64,000 bases of DNA from Pandoraea oxalativorans. GTDB taxonomy: Bacteria > Pseudomonadota > Gammaproteobacteria > Burkholderiales > Burkholderiaceae. The notes below the pieces were generated by a model. It searched no databases and had not been told where the DNA came from. It saw only the letters and a program-made list of their open reading frames with translations. Below, one piece after another: positions 37,019-46,294 of the stretch. The stretch spans positions 3,720,001 to 3,784,000 of the forward strand of contig NZ_CP011253.3 of the NCBI RefSeq assembly GCF_000972785.3. Reading direction: 5' to 3'. How positions within the stretch are numbered: the stretch's first letter is position 1; every line of letters begins with the position of its first letter. The position numbers were made by a program, and so were the translations under genes.

Positions 37019-37141
37019 GGCCTTCCGGACATTCAGGCGATTTAGCCAGGCTCCGACTCTCTGCCTGATTCTTGCGAAAAAAACCGGACTAGCGATGTGG
37101 TCACCAACGGTCTCGAGGTCTACGATGCTTCCGGTGATATG
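37019..37141 (-). pseudogene. ParE-like toxin remnant
   Basis: Directly after the ParD-like gene the minus strand encodes ITGSIVDLETVGDHIA, similar to the N-terminal DLExIxDYIA helix of ParE/RelE toxins, then about 25 more residues without similarity. There is no start codon and most of a toxin is absent. Called a remnant on weak similarity plus position. Confidence 0.4.
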
Positions 37142-37148
37142 TGAACGA

Positions 37149-37406
37149 TTATCCCTCGTCGTTCACCTTCGCCCGATACCTCCTCTCCAGGCGGTCGAAC
37201 ACGTCGGCAGCCAACTGGCCTTCACCCGCAGCGACGTCTGCCATGCCCTTCTCGACCATCGCATCGAGCGCAGCAAGCTGCGACTCGCGATCCTGAATCA
37301 GACAGCCGCCCCCACGCGACACCCCACTCTTAGAGCCGCAACCGCCTCGCTTCAGCAGTTCGGCGATGTAGTCCTCAAGCGGACGCCCGAGTTCTGCGCT
37401 GATCAT
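37149..37406 (-). CDS. ParD-like antitoxin (probably degenerate)
   Basis: Protein of 85 residues. The pattern from LEDYIAELLKRG to LIQDRESQLAALDAMVEKGM matches ParD antitoxins: ribbon-helix-helix DNA-binding part followed by a helix that covers the toxin. The segment between (GGCGSKSGVSRGGG) departs from the usual GRYxSxSEVxREAL, so several conserved residues are changed. AGGAG precedes ATG 37406. No full toxin follows, only a possible trace. Confidence 0.55.
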   Translation of the reverse strand: MISAELGRPLEDYIAELLKRGGCGSKSGVSRGGGCLIQDRESQLAALDAMVEKGMADVAAGEGQLAADVFDRLERRYRAKVNDEG

Positions 37407-37523
37407 GATGCTCCTGCGGGTAGACTTGACTAGGAAATTGGGCACTCTAGCTTGTCCGTCAATAGTTATCAAAACAAGCCAAGCCAAGCCATAGGGTTGA
37501 CGGGATTGCGCCGCGCCAAAAAG

Positions 37524-37556
37524 AAAAGGGGCTAGCCGAAGCTAACCCCTTTTTTC
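37524..37556 (-). terminator. Terminator after tRNA-Pro
   Basis: Minus strand AAGGGGTTAGC-TTCG-GCTAGCCCCTT followed by TTCTTTTT, 13 bases after the tRNA-Pro end. Confidence 0.85.
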
Positions 37557-37568
37557 CTTCTGTCCTGC

Positions 37569-37645
37569 TGGTCGGAGCGATAGGATTCGAACCTACGACC
37601 CTCTGATCCCAAATCAGATGCGCTACCAGGCTGCGCTACGCTCCG
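37569..37645 (-). tRNA. tRNA-Pro (anticodon UGG)
   Basis: Minus-strand cloverleaf of 77 bases with encoded CCA: acceptor CGGAGCG/CGCTCCG, anticodon stem TCTGA/TCAGA with loop TTTGGGA (anticodon at 37609-37611), T loop GTTCGAATC. Terminator follows. Confidence 0.96.
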
Positions 37646-37816
37646 ACGAAAGAGGACGAATTCTAGAGGCTTTCTTGCGCCGCGTCAAATCGTCGTGCAA
37701 GCTTCCGGCGTCTTCTGAGCATTTTCCCGATATCAGCGGCACAATCATTACGTAATCATCGCGCCGATGACAGTCACGCGGCCGCCACGAAAACCCGCCA
37801 TAGTGGGAGGCTCACC

Positions 37817-38311
37817 ATGTCAGAACCCGTGTCGATGAACCTGATTCTCTGGCGCCACGCCGACGCCGAAAACCTGCCCGCCTCCCTCGCGCTCAGCGCA
37901 CAAGCCGATCTCGCCCGCGAACTCACCGACCGGGGCCGCAAACAGGCCGAGAAGGCGGCACAGTGGCTCCGCCCTCGCCTGCCCGACGACGCCCTCATCC
38001 TCACAAGCCCGGCCGTACGCGCCGTCCAGACCGCTCAGGCACTCTCGCCCACCCCGCGCATCGTGCGCGACCTCGCGCCCGGCGCAAACGCCGTTACGCT
38101 GCTCGGCGCCATCGACTGGCCCGGCACGGCACAAACCGTCGTGGTCGTCGGCCATCAACCCGCCCTCGGCCAGCTCGCAGCACTCCTGCTAAGCGGCCAG
38201 GAAGCCTACTGGACAGTCAAGAAAGGCGGCATCTGGTGGCTCGCCTCCCGTCGCCGTGAAGACGAGAGCCAGGTTGTCGTGCGCGCTGTGGTCAATCCCG
38301 ATCTCATCTGA
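37817..38311 (+). CDS. sixA: Phosphohistidine phosphatase SixA
   Basis: Histidine-phosphatase-superfamily protein of 164 residues. The catalytic motif is LWRHADAE (RHx, near residue 12) and the second His is in VVGHQPALGQLAALLLSG. SixA removes phosphate from phosphohistidine in signalling or PTS proteins. Start follows GGGAGGCTCACC. It lies near the phosphate-regulation cluster but on its own transcript. Confidence 0.85.
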   Translation: MSEPVSMNLILWRHADAENLPASLALSAQADLARELTDRGRKQAEKAAQWLRPRLPDDALILTSPAVRAVQTAQALSPTPRIVRDLAPGANAVTLLGAIDWPGTAQTVVVVGHQPALGQLAALLLSGQEAYWTVKKGGIWWLASRRREDESQVVVRAVVNPDLI

Positions 38312-38438
38312 CACTTGATTTGACACTTATCGACGGGCGACGAAATCGCCCTCGCTTGTGCCCCAATGCCCGGAAATGCCCGTGAATCGGACGATGTAAG
38401 GCGTCGGATAGGGGATCTGACTCATGACAACGGACGTT

Positions 38439-38456
38439 TTGTCATAGAATTGTCGT
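38439..38456 (+). promoter_or_regulatory. Possible Pho box upstream of olsB-like gene
   Basis: TTGTCATAGAATTGTCGT: two TGTC half sites 11 bases apart, 14 of 18 positions fit CTGTCATAWAWCTGTCAY. It lies only 25 bases before the first ATG (38481), so if used, translation would more likely start at ATG 38529. Confidence 0.4.
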
Positions 38457-38480
38457 CTACCGTTCACGGAATCGACATTG

Positions 38481-39356
38481 ATGCTTTTTAAAGTACGTCG
38501 CAACGCGACCGTCACAAAAAGGGCCTTTATGCGCGACCTGCCGAACCCCACTATGCCGCTCTCTTCGCTGACCCCTACGTCGCGGAGGCGTCTTCCTCGC
38601 CCTGAAACGCCTGTCAAACCGAATCTGGCTGTGGCGTGGGCACGCGACGAAAGCGAGCTTCGTGAAGCGCAGCACCTGAGATACCAGGTCTTCGCCGAAG
38701 AAATGGGCGCGTCGGTCAAGGGTCCCGCAGGCCTCGACGTCGACGAATACGACCAATATTGCGACCACCTGATCGTGCGCGATCAGGATTCGCTCGAAGT
38801 CGTCGGCACCTATCGCGTATTGCCCCCCTCGCAAGCCAAACGCCTCGGCCGTCTGTACTCCGAAGGAGAGTTCGATCTCTCGCGTCTGGATCACCTGCGC
38901 CCGAAGATGCTCGAAACCGGTCGCTCGTGCGTGCACACGGATTACCGCAACGGAGCCGTCATCATGGCGCTGTGGAGCGGTCTGGCCGAGTACATGCTGC
39001 GTCACGGCCTCGAGACGATGCTCGGCTGTGCCAGCGTGCCGATGGCCGACGGCGGTCACTATGCCGCCAGCCTCTATCGCAAGCTGCAAGACACGTCGAT
39101 GGCCCCGGCCGAGTACCACGCCGTACCCCGTATCGCCCTGCCGGTGGACGAGCTGCAATCGACCCTCGACGTCGAGCCGCCCGCCCTCGTCAAAGGCTAC
39201 CTGCGCCTCGGCGCCCGCATCTGCGGTGCACCGGCCTGGGATCCTGACTTCAACACCGCAGACTTTCTCACGCTGTTCCGGCTGTCCGACATGAACCCGC
39301 GCTACGCGCGCCACTTCCTCGGCCCGGAACTCGTCAGCAAGCTCCAACAAGCCTGA
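38481..39356 (+). CDS. olsB: OlsB-like N-acyltransferase (ornithine lipid synthesis)
   Basis: GNAT-fold acyltransferase of about 290 residues. Blocks LRYQVFAEEMGASV, VGTYRVLPPSQAKRLG, GRSCVHTDYRNGAVIMALWS and the C-terminal CGAPAWDPDFNTADF followed by MNPRYARHFLG are those of OlsB enzymes, which transfer a 3-hydroxyacyl group from acyl-ACP to ornithine, the first step to ornithine lipids. These phosphate-free lipids replace phospholipids in phosphate-starved cells of many bacteria, which fits the neighbouring Pho genes. The first 40 residues are not conserved, so the start is uncertain (38481 or 38529). No olsA is adjacent. Confidence 0.78.
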   Translation: MLFKVRRNATVTKRAFMRDLPNPTMPLSSLTPTSRRRLPRPETPVKPNLAVAWARDESELREAQHLRYQVFAEEMGASVKGPAGLDVDEYDQYCDHLIVRDQDSLEVVGTYRVLPPSQAKRLGRLYSEGEFDLSRLDHLRPKMLETGRSCVHTDYRNGAVIMALWSGLAEYMLRHGLETMLGCASVPMADGGHYAASLYRKLQDTSMAPAEYHAVPRIALPVDELQSTLDVEPPALVKGYLRLGARICGAPAWDPDFNTADFLTLFRLSDMNPRYARHFLGPELVSKLQQA

Positions 39357-39411
39357 CCGGCACCGATCTCCCCCCCCAAGTATTCCGTCCCCGCGCTATG
39401 CCCTGAGGGAC

Positions 39412-39446
39412 AACAAAAAGCCCGGCAAAAAACCGGGCTTTTTGTT
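39412..39446. terminator. Bidirectional terminator between olsB-like gene and ppx
   Basis: AACAAAAAGCCCGG / CCGGGCTTTTTGTT hairpin with an A-rich loop; A and T runs on both sides serve the two converging genes. Confidence 0.9.
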
Positions 39447-39485
39447 GGCTGTCCAACGCGCCCTCGACTGGGCGCGCCGCAGGCG

Positions 39486-41021
39486 TCAGGCGTAGACCAC
39501 CTTATAGCGCATCCCGATCTTCTCCCACTCCTGCGCTTCGCGTTGCAGGCTGTAATCAGTGAGCGGATTGGCCTCGATCCATGCGCGCGGCACAGCGACC
39601 TGAAAACCGTCGTCGAGACGTTCGACGTCGATACTCTCCGGCAGCGCATCGGTACGGCGGCGACAGAACAGCACCGCGAGACGCAGACAGAACAGCAACT
39701 GCCAGTCGACCTGCTGCGCCTGCGACGCCAGCTTGCCCAGCTTGCCGACGTGCCCGAGCAGCAGCTCGGCCAGGCGCGCCTGATCCGGGCGCGAGAAGCC
39801 CGGCATGTCCGCGTTGCTGCCGATGTAGGCCGAATGCTTGTGATAGGCGCTGTGCGAGATCGACAGCCCCATCTCGTGCAGCGACGACGCCCAGTTGAGG
39901 AGCGCTTCGCCTTCCTCGCGGCCCTCGTCCTGCGCGTCATCGGACGCGTCGTCATCAACGAGATCGACCGGCAACTGACGGTACAGCGACACGGCCAGAC
40001 GCCCCACCCGTTCCGCCTGCGCACGGTCCACGCCGTAGCGGCGCACGAACTGCTCGACGGTCACGGCGCGCATGTCCTGATGCTGCGTACGACCCAGCAA
40101 GTCGTACATCACGCCCAGACGCAGCGCGGCGTCCGTCGTCTCCATATGATCGACTTCGAGTTCGTTGAAGACGGACAGCATGATGGACAGACCGCCCGGC
40201 AGCACCGGAATACGATCCTGCTTGAGGCCCGCCAGCTTGAGACGGTTGGCGTTCTCGGCCTTGATCAGCGCGCGTTTGAGCCGTTCGAGACCGCCGCGCG
40301 TGAGGCCGTGTACACCGCCGTCGTTGAAGCCATTGGCTTCGAGCAACTCGGCCAGCGCCCGCGCCGTGCCCGACGAGCCGATGGCCTGCGACCAACCGGC
40401 TTCCCGGTAAGTCGCCGAAATGATCTGGATTTCCCGGCGCGCGGCCAGCTCGGCCTGCTTCATCGCATACTCGTCGACGTTGCCGCTGGGGAAGAACTGG
40501 CGGCTGTGGCTCACGCAACCAATATAGAGACTCTCCATGATCAGCGGCTCGTAATCCTGGCCGATGATGAATTCGGTCGAGCCGCCGCCAATATCCACGA
40601 CGAGACGATTCCCCGGACACGTCGGCACCGAGTGCGCCGCGCCCGCGTAGATCAGACGCGCTTCTTCACGTCCGGCAATCACTTCGATGGGAAACCCGAG
40701 CGCGCGCTGCGCTTCGCCCAGAAAGTCCTGTGCGTTCTTGGCTACGCGCAACGTGTTCGTCGCGACCGCACGCACCTGATCGGGATGAAAACCCCGCAGC
40801 CGCTCGCCGAAGCGCTTGAGCACGTCCCAGCCGCGTTGCTGCGACGGATGATCGAGATACTTCTCAGCGTTCAGGCCAGCGGCGAGTCGCACCGGCTCGC
40901 GCAGCGCATCGACCTGATAGATCTGGGTGCCGGCGGAAGTCTCCTCCACGCGGCCGATGATCAGGCGAAAACTGTTCGAGCCGAGATCGACGGCCGCTAA
41001 CAAGGGCGATGGGGTACTCAT
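39486..41021 (-). CDS. ppx: Exopolyphosphatase
   Basis: Ppx/GppA-family protein of 511 residues. The ASKHA fold motifs are clear: LLAAVDLGSNSFRLIIGRV (phosphate 1), the NRLVVDIGGGSTEFIIG block (phosphate 2), and the C-terminal HD-like region with HEMGLSISHSAYHKHSAYIG. It releases orthophosphate from the ends of polyphosphate. It diverges from ppk, with a Pho box between, so synthesis and breakdown genes share one control region. Confidence 0.93.
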   Translation of the reverse strand: MSTPSPLLAAVDLGSNSFRLIIGRVEETSAGTQIYQVDALREPVRLAAGLNAEKYLDHPSQQRGWDVLKRFGERLRGFHPDQVRAVATNTLRVAKNAQDFLGEAQRALGFPIEVIAGREEARLIYAGAAHSVPTCPGNRLVVDIGGGSTEFIIGQDYEPLIMESLYIGCVSHSRQFFPSGNVDEYAMKQAELAARREIQIISATYREAGWSQAIGSSGTARALAELLEANGFNDGGVHGLTRGGLERLKRALIKAENANRLKLAGLKQDRIPVLPGGLSIMLSVFNELEVDHMETTDAALRLGVMYDLLGRTQHQDMRAVTVEQFVRRYGVDRAQAERVGRLAVSLYRQLPVDLVDDDASDDAQDEGREEGEALLNWASSLHEMGLSISHSAYHKHSAYIGSNADMPGFSRPDQARLAELLLGHVGKLGKLASQAQQVDWQLLFCLRLAVLFCRRRTDALPESIDVERLDDGFQVAVPRAWIEANPLTDYSLQREAQEWEKIGMRYKVVYA

Positions 41022-41148
41022 GTGGAGGTGCGCCTGAGCGAAGAGTGCCGTAATGTCCGATGCTTAACTTTAAAAGCATGACGGCCACTCGACAAATAAA
41101 TGACGAATAAGTTACAAATCGAATATGACACGTCGTTGACAAATGTGA

Positions 41149-41166
41149 ATGTCATATAACTGTAAC
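41149..41166 (+). promoter_or_regulatory. Pho box upstream of ppk
   Basis: ATGTCATATAACTGTAAC matches the PhoB consensus CTGTCATAWAWCTGTMAC at 17 of 18 positions, with TGTCATA and TGTAACA 11 bases apart. It is about 50 bases before the ppk start, in the 194-base ppx/ppk divergent region. Confidence 0.75.
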
Positions 41167-41215
41167 AATACGGATGAAGAATTCACGCCAATCCCATGTC
41201 TTTCGCACGTTCAAT

Positions 41216-43286
41216 ATGAACTACCCGCTGCTCAACCGAGAGCTGGGCATTCTCGCGTTCAACGAACGCGTGCTTGCCCAGGCGGCCGATCCGGCCACGC
41301 CACTGCTCGAGCGCCTGCGCTTTGTCTGTATCGTGAGTAGCAATCTGGATGAATTCTTCGAAATCCGCGTCGCCGGACTGAAGGAGCAGATGCGCGAGAA
41401 CCCGGGCATGCTCACGCCGGACGGCATGACTTTTCAGCAAGTTTACACGCAAGTCTGCGCCCGGGCACAGGCGCTCGTCGAAAAGCAGTACGCCATGTTC
41501 GACGCCGTCCTGCCGCTGCTCGAAGCCGAAGGCATCGCGTTCCACCCGTCCGGCCAATGGAACGACGCGCAGGTCGAATGGGCCCGCGACTACTTCATGC
41601 GCGAACTCGTGCCGGTGCTTACCCCCATCGGACTGGACCCGGCCCACCCGTTCCCGCGCGTCCTTAATAAGAGCCTGAACTTCGCCGTCGAACTCGAGGG
41701 CAAGGACGCCTTCGGCCGCGACGCCGAACTCGCCATCGTCCAGGCCCCGCGCGCCTTGCCGCGTCTCGTGCCGATGCCGCCCGCGCTCGCGCCGCTGCCC
41801 AACAGCTTCGTGCTGCTCAGCTCGCTCATGCTGCGCTTCGCCAGCGAACTGTTCCCGGGCCTCACGGCCAAGGGCTGCCACCAGTTCCGGGTCACACGTA
41901 ACAGCGACCTGTTCGTCGACGAAGACGAAATTACCAACCTTCGCACTGCGCTTCAGGGCGAACTTCCCGCCCGCCACCTCGGCGACGCCGTGCGCCTCGA
42001 AGTCGACGCCGGTGCCCCTGCACGCCTCGTGCGCCGTCTCCAGACGGAATGCGGGCTGGCCGATTCGGACTGCTACCGCGTGAAGGGCCCCGTCAATCTC
42101 GTGCGGCTAATGCCGCTGCCCGAGATGGTCGATCGCCCGGACCTGAAGTTCGTGCCGTTCGTGCCTGCACTGCCCAAGCATGGGCACGTCGCCCGCCATG
42201 TTCGATCTCATCGATCAGGGCGATCTGCTACTGCACCACCCGTACGACAGTTTCCAGCCCGTGCTCGAACTGCTGCTGCAAGCCGCACGCGACCCCGACG
42301 TGGTGGCCATCAAGCAGACCATCTATCGCACCGGCAACGAGTCCTCGCTGATGGACGCCCTCATGGAAGCGGCCCGCAACGGCAAGGAAGTGACGGTCGT
42401 CGTGGAACTGCTGGCGCGCTTCGACGAAGAGACGAACATCAACTGGGCCGCACGGCTCGAAGCGGTGGGCGCGCACGTCGTCTACGGCGTGGTCGGCCAC
42501 AAATGCCACGCGAAGATGCTGCTCGTGGTGCGCCGCACGCGCCAGGGCAAGAAGACGTTCCTCAAGCGCTACGTCCACCTCGGCACCGGCAACTATCACC
42601 CACGTACCGCGCGTCTGTACACAGACTTCGGCCTGATGACGGCCGACGAAGCGCTATGCGCCGACGTGCACGTCGTTTTCCAGCAACTGACCGGCATCGG
42701 CCGTCAGACGCATCTGAACGGCCTCTGGCAGTCGCCATTCACCATGCACATGCATCTGCTCGAAGCGATCCGTCGCGAGACGGAAGCAGCCGCTGCAGGC
42801 AAGAAGGCACGCATCATCGCGAAGATGAACGCGCTGCTGGAGCCGACGATCATCGCCGAGTTGTACAAGGCGTCTCGTGCAGGCGTGAAGATCGACCTTA
42901 TCGTGCGTGGCGTGTGTTCGCTGCGCGCCGGTGTGAAGGGGTTGTCCGAAAATATCACCGTACGCTCGATTGTCGGACGCTTCCTCGAACACCATCGCAT
43001 CTATTACTTCTATGCAAACGGCGACGAGCACGTCATGCTGTCCAGCGCCGACTGGATGGAGCGCAACTTCTTCCGTCGCGTGGAAGTGGCGTTCCCGGTG
43101 CGCGACAAGCGCCTGAAAGCCCGCGTGATTCGCGAGGGGTTGATGGTGCATCTGCGCGATAACGTGCTGTCGTGGCTGATGCGTCCGGACGGCAGCTATG
43201 TGCGCCGCCGTGCGGGCAAGACGCCGTACAACAGTCAGATGGTGCTCATGCAGGAAATCGCACAGCACGTGCAAACGGGTAACTAA
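41216..43286 (+). pseudogene. ppk: Polyphosphate kinase with frameshift
   Basis: PPK1 of about 690 residues in two frames. The first frame (41216 to about 42178) begins MNYPLLNRELGILAFNERVL and covers the N-terminal and head domains to FVPALPK. The second frame (from 42180) continues MGTSPAMFDLIDQGDLLLHH to the C-terminus, with the catalytic GHKCHAKMLLVV (phosphorylated His) and the second His region LGTGNYHPRTARLYTDFG. At 42177-42180 (AAG C ATG) the sequence has one base too many or two too few. Everything else is well conserved, so the change is either recent or a sequencing error. If real, the cell makes a truncated kinase without the catalytic domains. Preceded by a Pho box. Confidence 0.88.
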
Positions 43287-43311
43287 GCCGACGAGCTTTG
43301 CGCTCGCCATT

Positions 43312-43340
43312 GAAAAAGGGGCTGACAAAGCCCCTTCTTC
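43312..43340. terminator. Terminator between ppk and phoR
   Basis: GAAAAAGGGGCT / AGCCCCTTCTTC hairpin with loop GACAA, 25 bases after the ppk stop; can also serve phoR on the other strand. Confidence 0.8.
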
Positions 43341-43361
43341 ATTTCAGCGACAGATCACGGG

Positions 43362-44702
43362 TCAGCCGTTCACCGACACATCCGACGGCGTATCGACCGG
43401 TGCGCGGTGCACCACACGCGTCGGCGGGAAATGGATGGCGAACGTGCTGCCGTGCCCTTCCTCGCTCGTCACGCGCAGGTCGGCCTGATGGCGTGTAAGC
43501 ACGTGCTTGACGATGGCAAGCCCCAGGCCAGTGCCGCCGGTGTCGCGCGAACGGCTGCGGTCGATACGGTAGAAACGCTCGGTCAGACGCGGAATGTGCT
43601 CGGCCGGAATGCCCAGCCCGGAGTCGATGACCGCAAAGCGAGCGCCGCCGTCATCCGTCGCGCCCCATTCGATGCGGATCTTGCCGCCCTGCGGCGTGTA
43701 TCGCACAGCATTGCTCACGAGGTTACTGAACGCGCTGTGCAACTCGCCTTCCGCACCGCGCAGATCGAGCCCCTCGCCTCCCGTCACTTCGATCACGTGC
43801 CGACCTTGCGACAGGCCTTCGGCGTCGCCGCGCAGGGAACGCATCTGCATGCCCATGTCGATGCGGTCGTCCGACGGCGGCTTGCCGCTGCCCTCGAGCT
43901 TCGCCAGCGTGAGCAGATCGTTCACGATGTTCTGCATGCGACCCGCCTGCTGACGCATGATTTCCACGTAGCGCTGGACCTCGTCCGGGGACAGCGGCAG
44001 TTCGCCCACCGTCTCGAGAAAGCCGGAGAGCACCGTGAGCGGCGTCTTGAGTTCGTGCGAGACATTGGCCACGAAGTCGCGGCGCATCGCGTCGGTACGC
44101 TCAAGGTCTGTCACATCGAGCGAGATGATGAGCTTGCGGTTGTCGCCGTACGGAAACACCTGCATCGACAGCACGTTGTTGCGCTTCTCACCCATGTGAT
44201 GCATAAGCAGCGCCTCGTCGTAGCGTTCGGACGACAGGTAATGCACAAAAGCCGGGGTGCGCAGGAGATGGGTGATCTGTTGACGCAGATCGCGCCTGGC
44301 GTCGATGCCGAAATGCATCTCGGCAATCGCATTGCACCACTCGATCTGATTCTGCTCGTCGAGCATGATCACGCCGTTGGGCGATGCCTGGATCGCCTGA
44401 ATGAAGCGTGCGTGCTGTTGTTCCACCTGCTTGACCTGGTTATGCCAGCGCTTGGCCAGCTTGTGCAGCCGGTAGTAGATTTCGCCCCACAACCCGAGAG
44501 CGCTCGGCACTTCCCCGTAGACCGGGGCATCGAGCAGACGCCAGAGGCGCTGGGCGTGATAGACGTTGAAGAAAAGCTGAATCACCAGCAGGGCGACTGC
44601 GGTGACGTAACCCGCGCTTGCGCCGAAAAGCCAGCCGACGGCCACCGAAATGGCCGCTTGCAGGATCAGGAACGCCAGCGCACGGGCCCAGATGATATTC
44701 AT
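43362..44702 (-). CDS. phoR: Phosphate regulon sensor kinase PhoR
   Basis: Histidine kinase of 446 residues: two N-terminal membrane helices (ALAFLILQAAISVAVGWLF and YVTAVALLVIQLFFNVYHA), a PAS domain (IQASPNGVIMLDEQNQIEW), the phospho-acceptor VANVSHELKTPLTVLSGF, and the ATPase boxes FSNLVSNAVRYTP, DSGLGIP and GTGLGLAIVKH. It phosphorylates PhoB when phosphate is low. The upstream frame is open for 80 codons but the PhoR start is ATG 44702. Last gene of the pst-pho operon. Confidence 0.95.
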   Translation of the reverse strand: MNIIWARALAFLILQAAISVAVGWLFGASAGYVTAVALLVIQLFFNVYHAQRLWRLLDAPVYGEVPSALGLWGEIYYRLHKLAKRWHNQVKQVEQQHARFIQAIQASPNGVIMLDEQNQIEWCNAIAEMHFGIDARRDLRQQITHLLRTPAFVHYLSSERYDEALLMHHMGEKRNNVLSMQVFPYGDNRKLIISLDVTDLERTDAMRRDFVANVSHELKTPLTVLSGFLETVGELPLSPDEVQRYVEIMRQQAGRMQNIVNDLLTLAKLEGSGKPPSDDRIDMGMQMRSLRGDAEGLSQGRHVIEVTGGEGLDLRGAEGELHSAFSNLVSNAVRYTPQGGKIRIEWGATDDGGARFAVIDSGLGIPAEHIPRLTERFYRIDRSRSRDTGGTGLGLAIVKHVLTRHQADLRVTSEEGHGSTFAIHFPPTRVVHRAPVDTPSDVSVNG

Positions 44703-44800
44703 AGACGATGCACAGGAATTTTGCCGCCCTCCCGTGAGGAGTGGCATGGGCACGGTAGCTTTCGACGGGGTGGACCGGGAGACCCGGTCCACCCATCGCG

Positions 44801-45502
44801 TCAGACCGACTTCGTCAGTCGGTAGCCGCTGCCACGTACGGTCTCGATCATAGCATCGTGGCCGGCCGGCTTGAGCGCGGCACGAAGGCGCTTGATATGC
44901 ACGTCCACCGTACGTTCTTCCACGAACACGTGATCGCCCCACACCTGGTCGAGCAGCTGCGAGCGGCTGTGCACGCGCTCCGGATGCGTCATGAAGAAGT
45001 GCAGCAGACGGAATTCCGTCGGGCCGAGGTCGAGCTTGATGTCGCCGCTCGACTGGTGGCTCGTCACGCGGTGCGTGGCGGGGTCCAGCTTCAGACCGTT
45101 GACGCTCACCACGTCTTCGGTCAACTGCGGCGCACGACGGCGCAGCACGGCCTTGATACGTGCCATCAGTTCCTTCGGCGAGAACGGCTTGGTAACGTAG
45201 TCGTCCGCACCGATCTCAAGCCCCATCACCTTGTCCTGCTCTTCGCTGCGCGCGGTGAGCATGATGATCGGCACGTGCTTGGTGCGCTCGTTCGCACGCA
45301 GCTCGCGCGCGAACGTCACGCCCGACTTGCCGGGCAGCATCCAGTCGAGCAGAACGAGATCCGGCAGGACGTCGCTGATCAACGTGAGCGCCTGCTCCGC
45401 GTTGTACGCCCGAATCGGATAGTGACCCGCGTGTTGCAAGTTAACGGAGATCAGCTCGGAAATTGCCGGCTCGTCTTCCACGATCAGAATGCTGCTAGGC
45501 AT
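44801..45502 (-). CDS. phoB: Phosphate regulon response regulator PhoB
   Basis: OmpR-type regulator of 233 residues. The receiver has the phospho-acceptor Asp in LVLLDWMLPGKSGV and the Lys in DDYVTKPFSPKEL; the winged-helix domain ends ALKPAGHDAMIETVRGSGYR. PhoB-P binds Pho boxes such as those at 50254 and 41149. Between phoU and phoR on the minus strand. Confidence 0.97.
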   Translation of the reverse strand: MPSSILIVEDEPAISELISVNLQHAGHYPIRAYNAEQALTLISDVLPDLVLLDWMLPGKSGVTFARELRANERTKHVPIIMLTARSEEQDKVMGLEIGADDYVTKPFSPKELMARIKAVLRRRAPQLTEDVVSVNGLKLDPATHRVTSHQSSGDIKLDLGPTEFRLLHFFMTHPERVHSRSQLLDQVWGDHVFVEERTVDVHIKRLRAALKPAGHDAMIETVRGSGYRLTKSV

Positions 45503-45565
45503 CGGTTCCTCTCAAACCTTCAGTAATGTCGGGCGCTTCTAGTCGCCTTATTTGCCCTGTTCGAC

Positions 45566-46273
45566 TTATTCGCCTTGCACTTTGCGCTGCAAGTCTTCGC
45601 GCGAAATGTGGCGGACGTCGGTGCCCTTGACAATGTAAATGATGAATTCGGCGATGTTCTTGGCGTGATCGCCGATGCGCTCGATGGCCTTGGCAATGAA
45701 CAGGAAGTCCAGACCGGCGGAGATGGTCCGCGGATCTTCCATCATGTACGTCACCAATTTTCGCACGAAGCCACGGAATTCATTGTCGATGGCCTTGTCG
45801 TCGCGCACAATCTCGGCGGCCGCCACGATGTCCAGACGGGCAAACGCGTCGAGCGTGCGTCGAAGCAGTTGCGCGGCCATCTCGCCCGAGAGCTTGATTT
45901 CGGCGAAATTCACGCTTTGCGCCGCGCCGTCTTCCAGCAGATGACGGGTGCGCTTGGCGATCTTCTCGGCCTCGTCGCCTGCGCGCTCGAGGTTGGTGAT
46001 CGTCTTAGAAATCGACAGCAGCAGACGCAGGTCGCGCGCAGTCGGCTGACGACGGGCGATGATCTTGCTGCACTCTTCGTCGATCTCGACTTCCAGAGTG
46101 TTCAGACGATGCTCGTTCGAGATCACTTCGTCGACCAGCGTGCGGTCGAACGTGTTCAGGCCCTGCATCGCCGTGACGATCTGGGATTCGACCAGCCCGC
46201 CCATTTCGAGGACGCGCGAGCAAACCTGATTCAGGTCGGTATCGAACTGGCTGGAAAGGTGTTTATCGTTCAT
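45566..46273 (-). CDS. phoU: Phosphate transport regulator PhoU
   Basis: All-helical protein of 235 residues with two PhoU repeats; motifs ECSKIIARRQPTARDLRLLL and RIGDHAKNIAEFIIYIVKG are characteristic metal-binding regions. PhoU links PstB activity to PhoR and keeps the Pho regulon off when phosphate is sufficient. Located 21 bases after pstB. Confidence 0.96.
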   Translation of the reverse strand: MNDKHLSSQFDTDLNQVCSRVLEMGGLVESQIVTAMQGLNTFDRTLVDEVISNEHRLNTLEVEIDEECSKIIARRQPTARDLRLLLSISKTITNLERAGDEAEKIAKRTRHLLEDGAAQSVNFAEIKLSGEMAAQLLRRTLDAFARLDIVAAAEIVRDDKAIDNEFRGFVRKLVTYMMEDPRTISAGLDFLFIAKAIERIGDHAKNIAEFIIYIVKGTDVRHISREDLQRKVQGE

Positions 46274-46294
46274 GTCGCGGGTTTCCTCGTGGCA

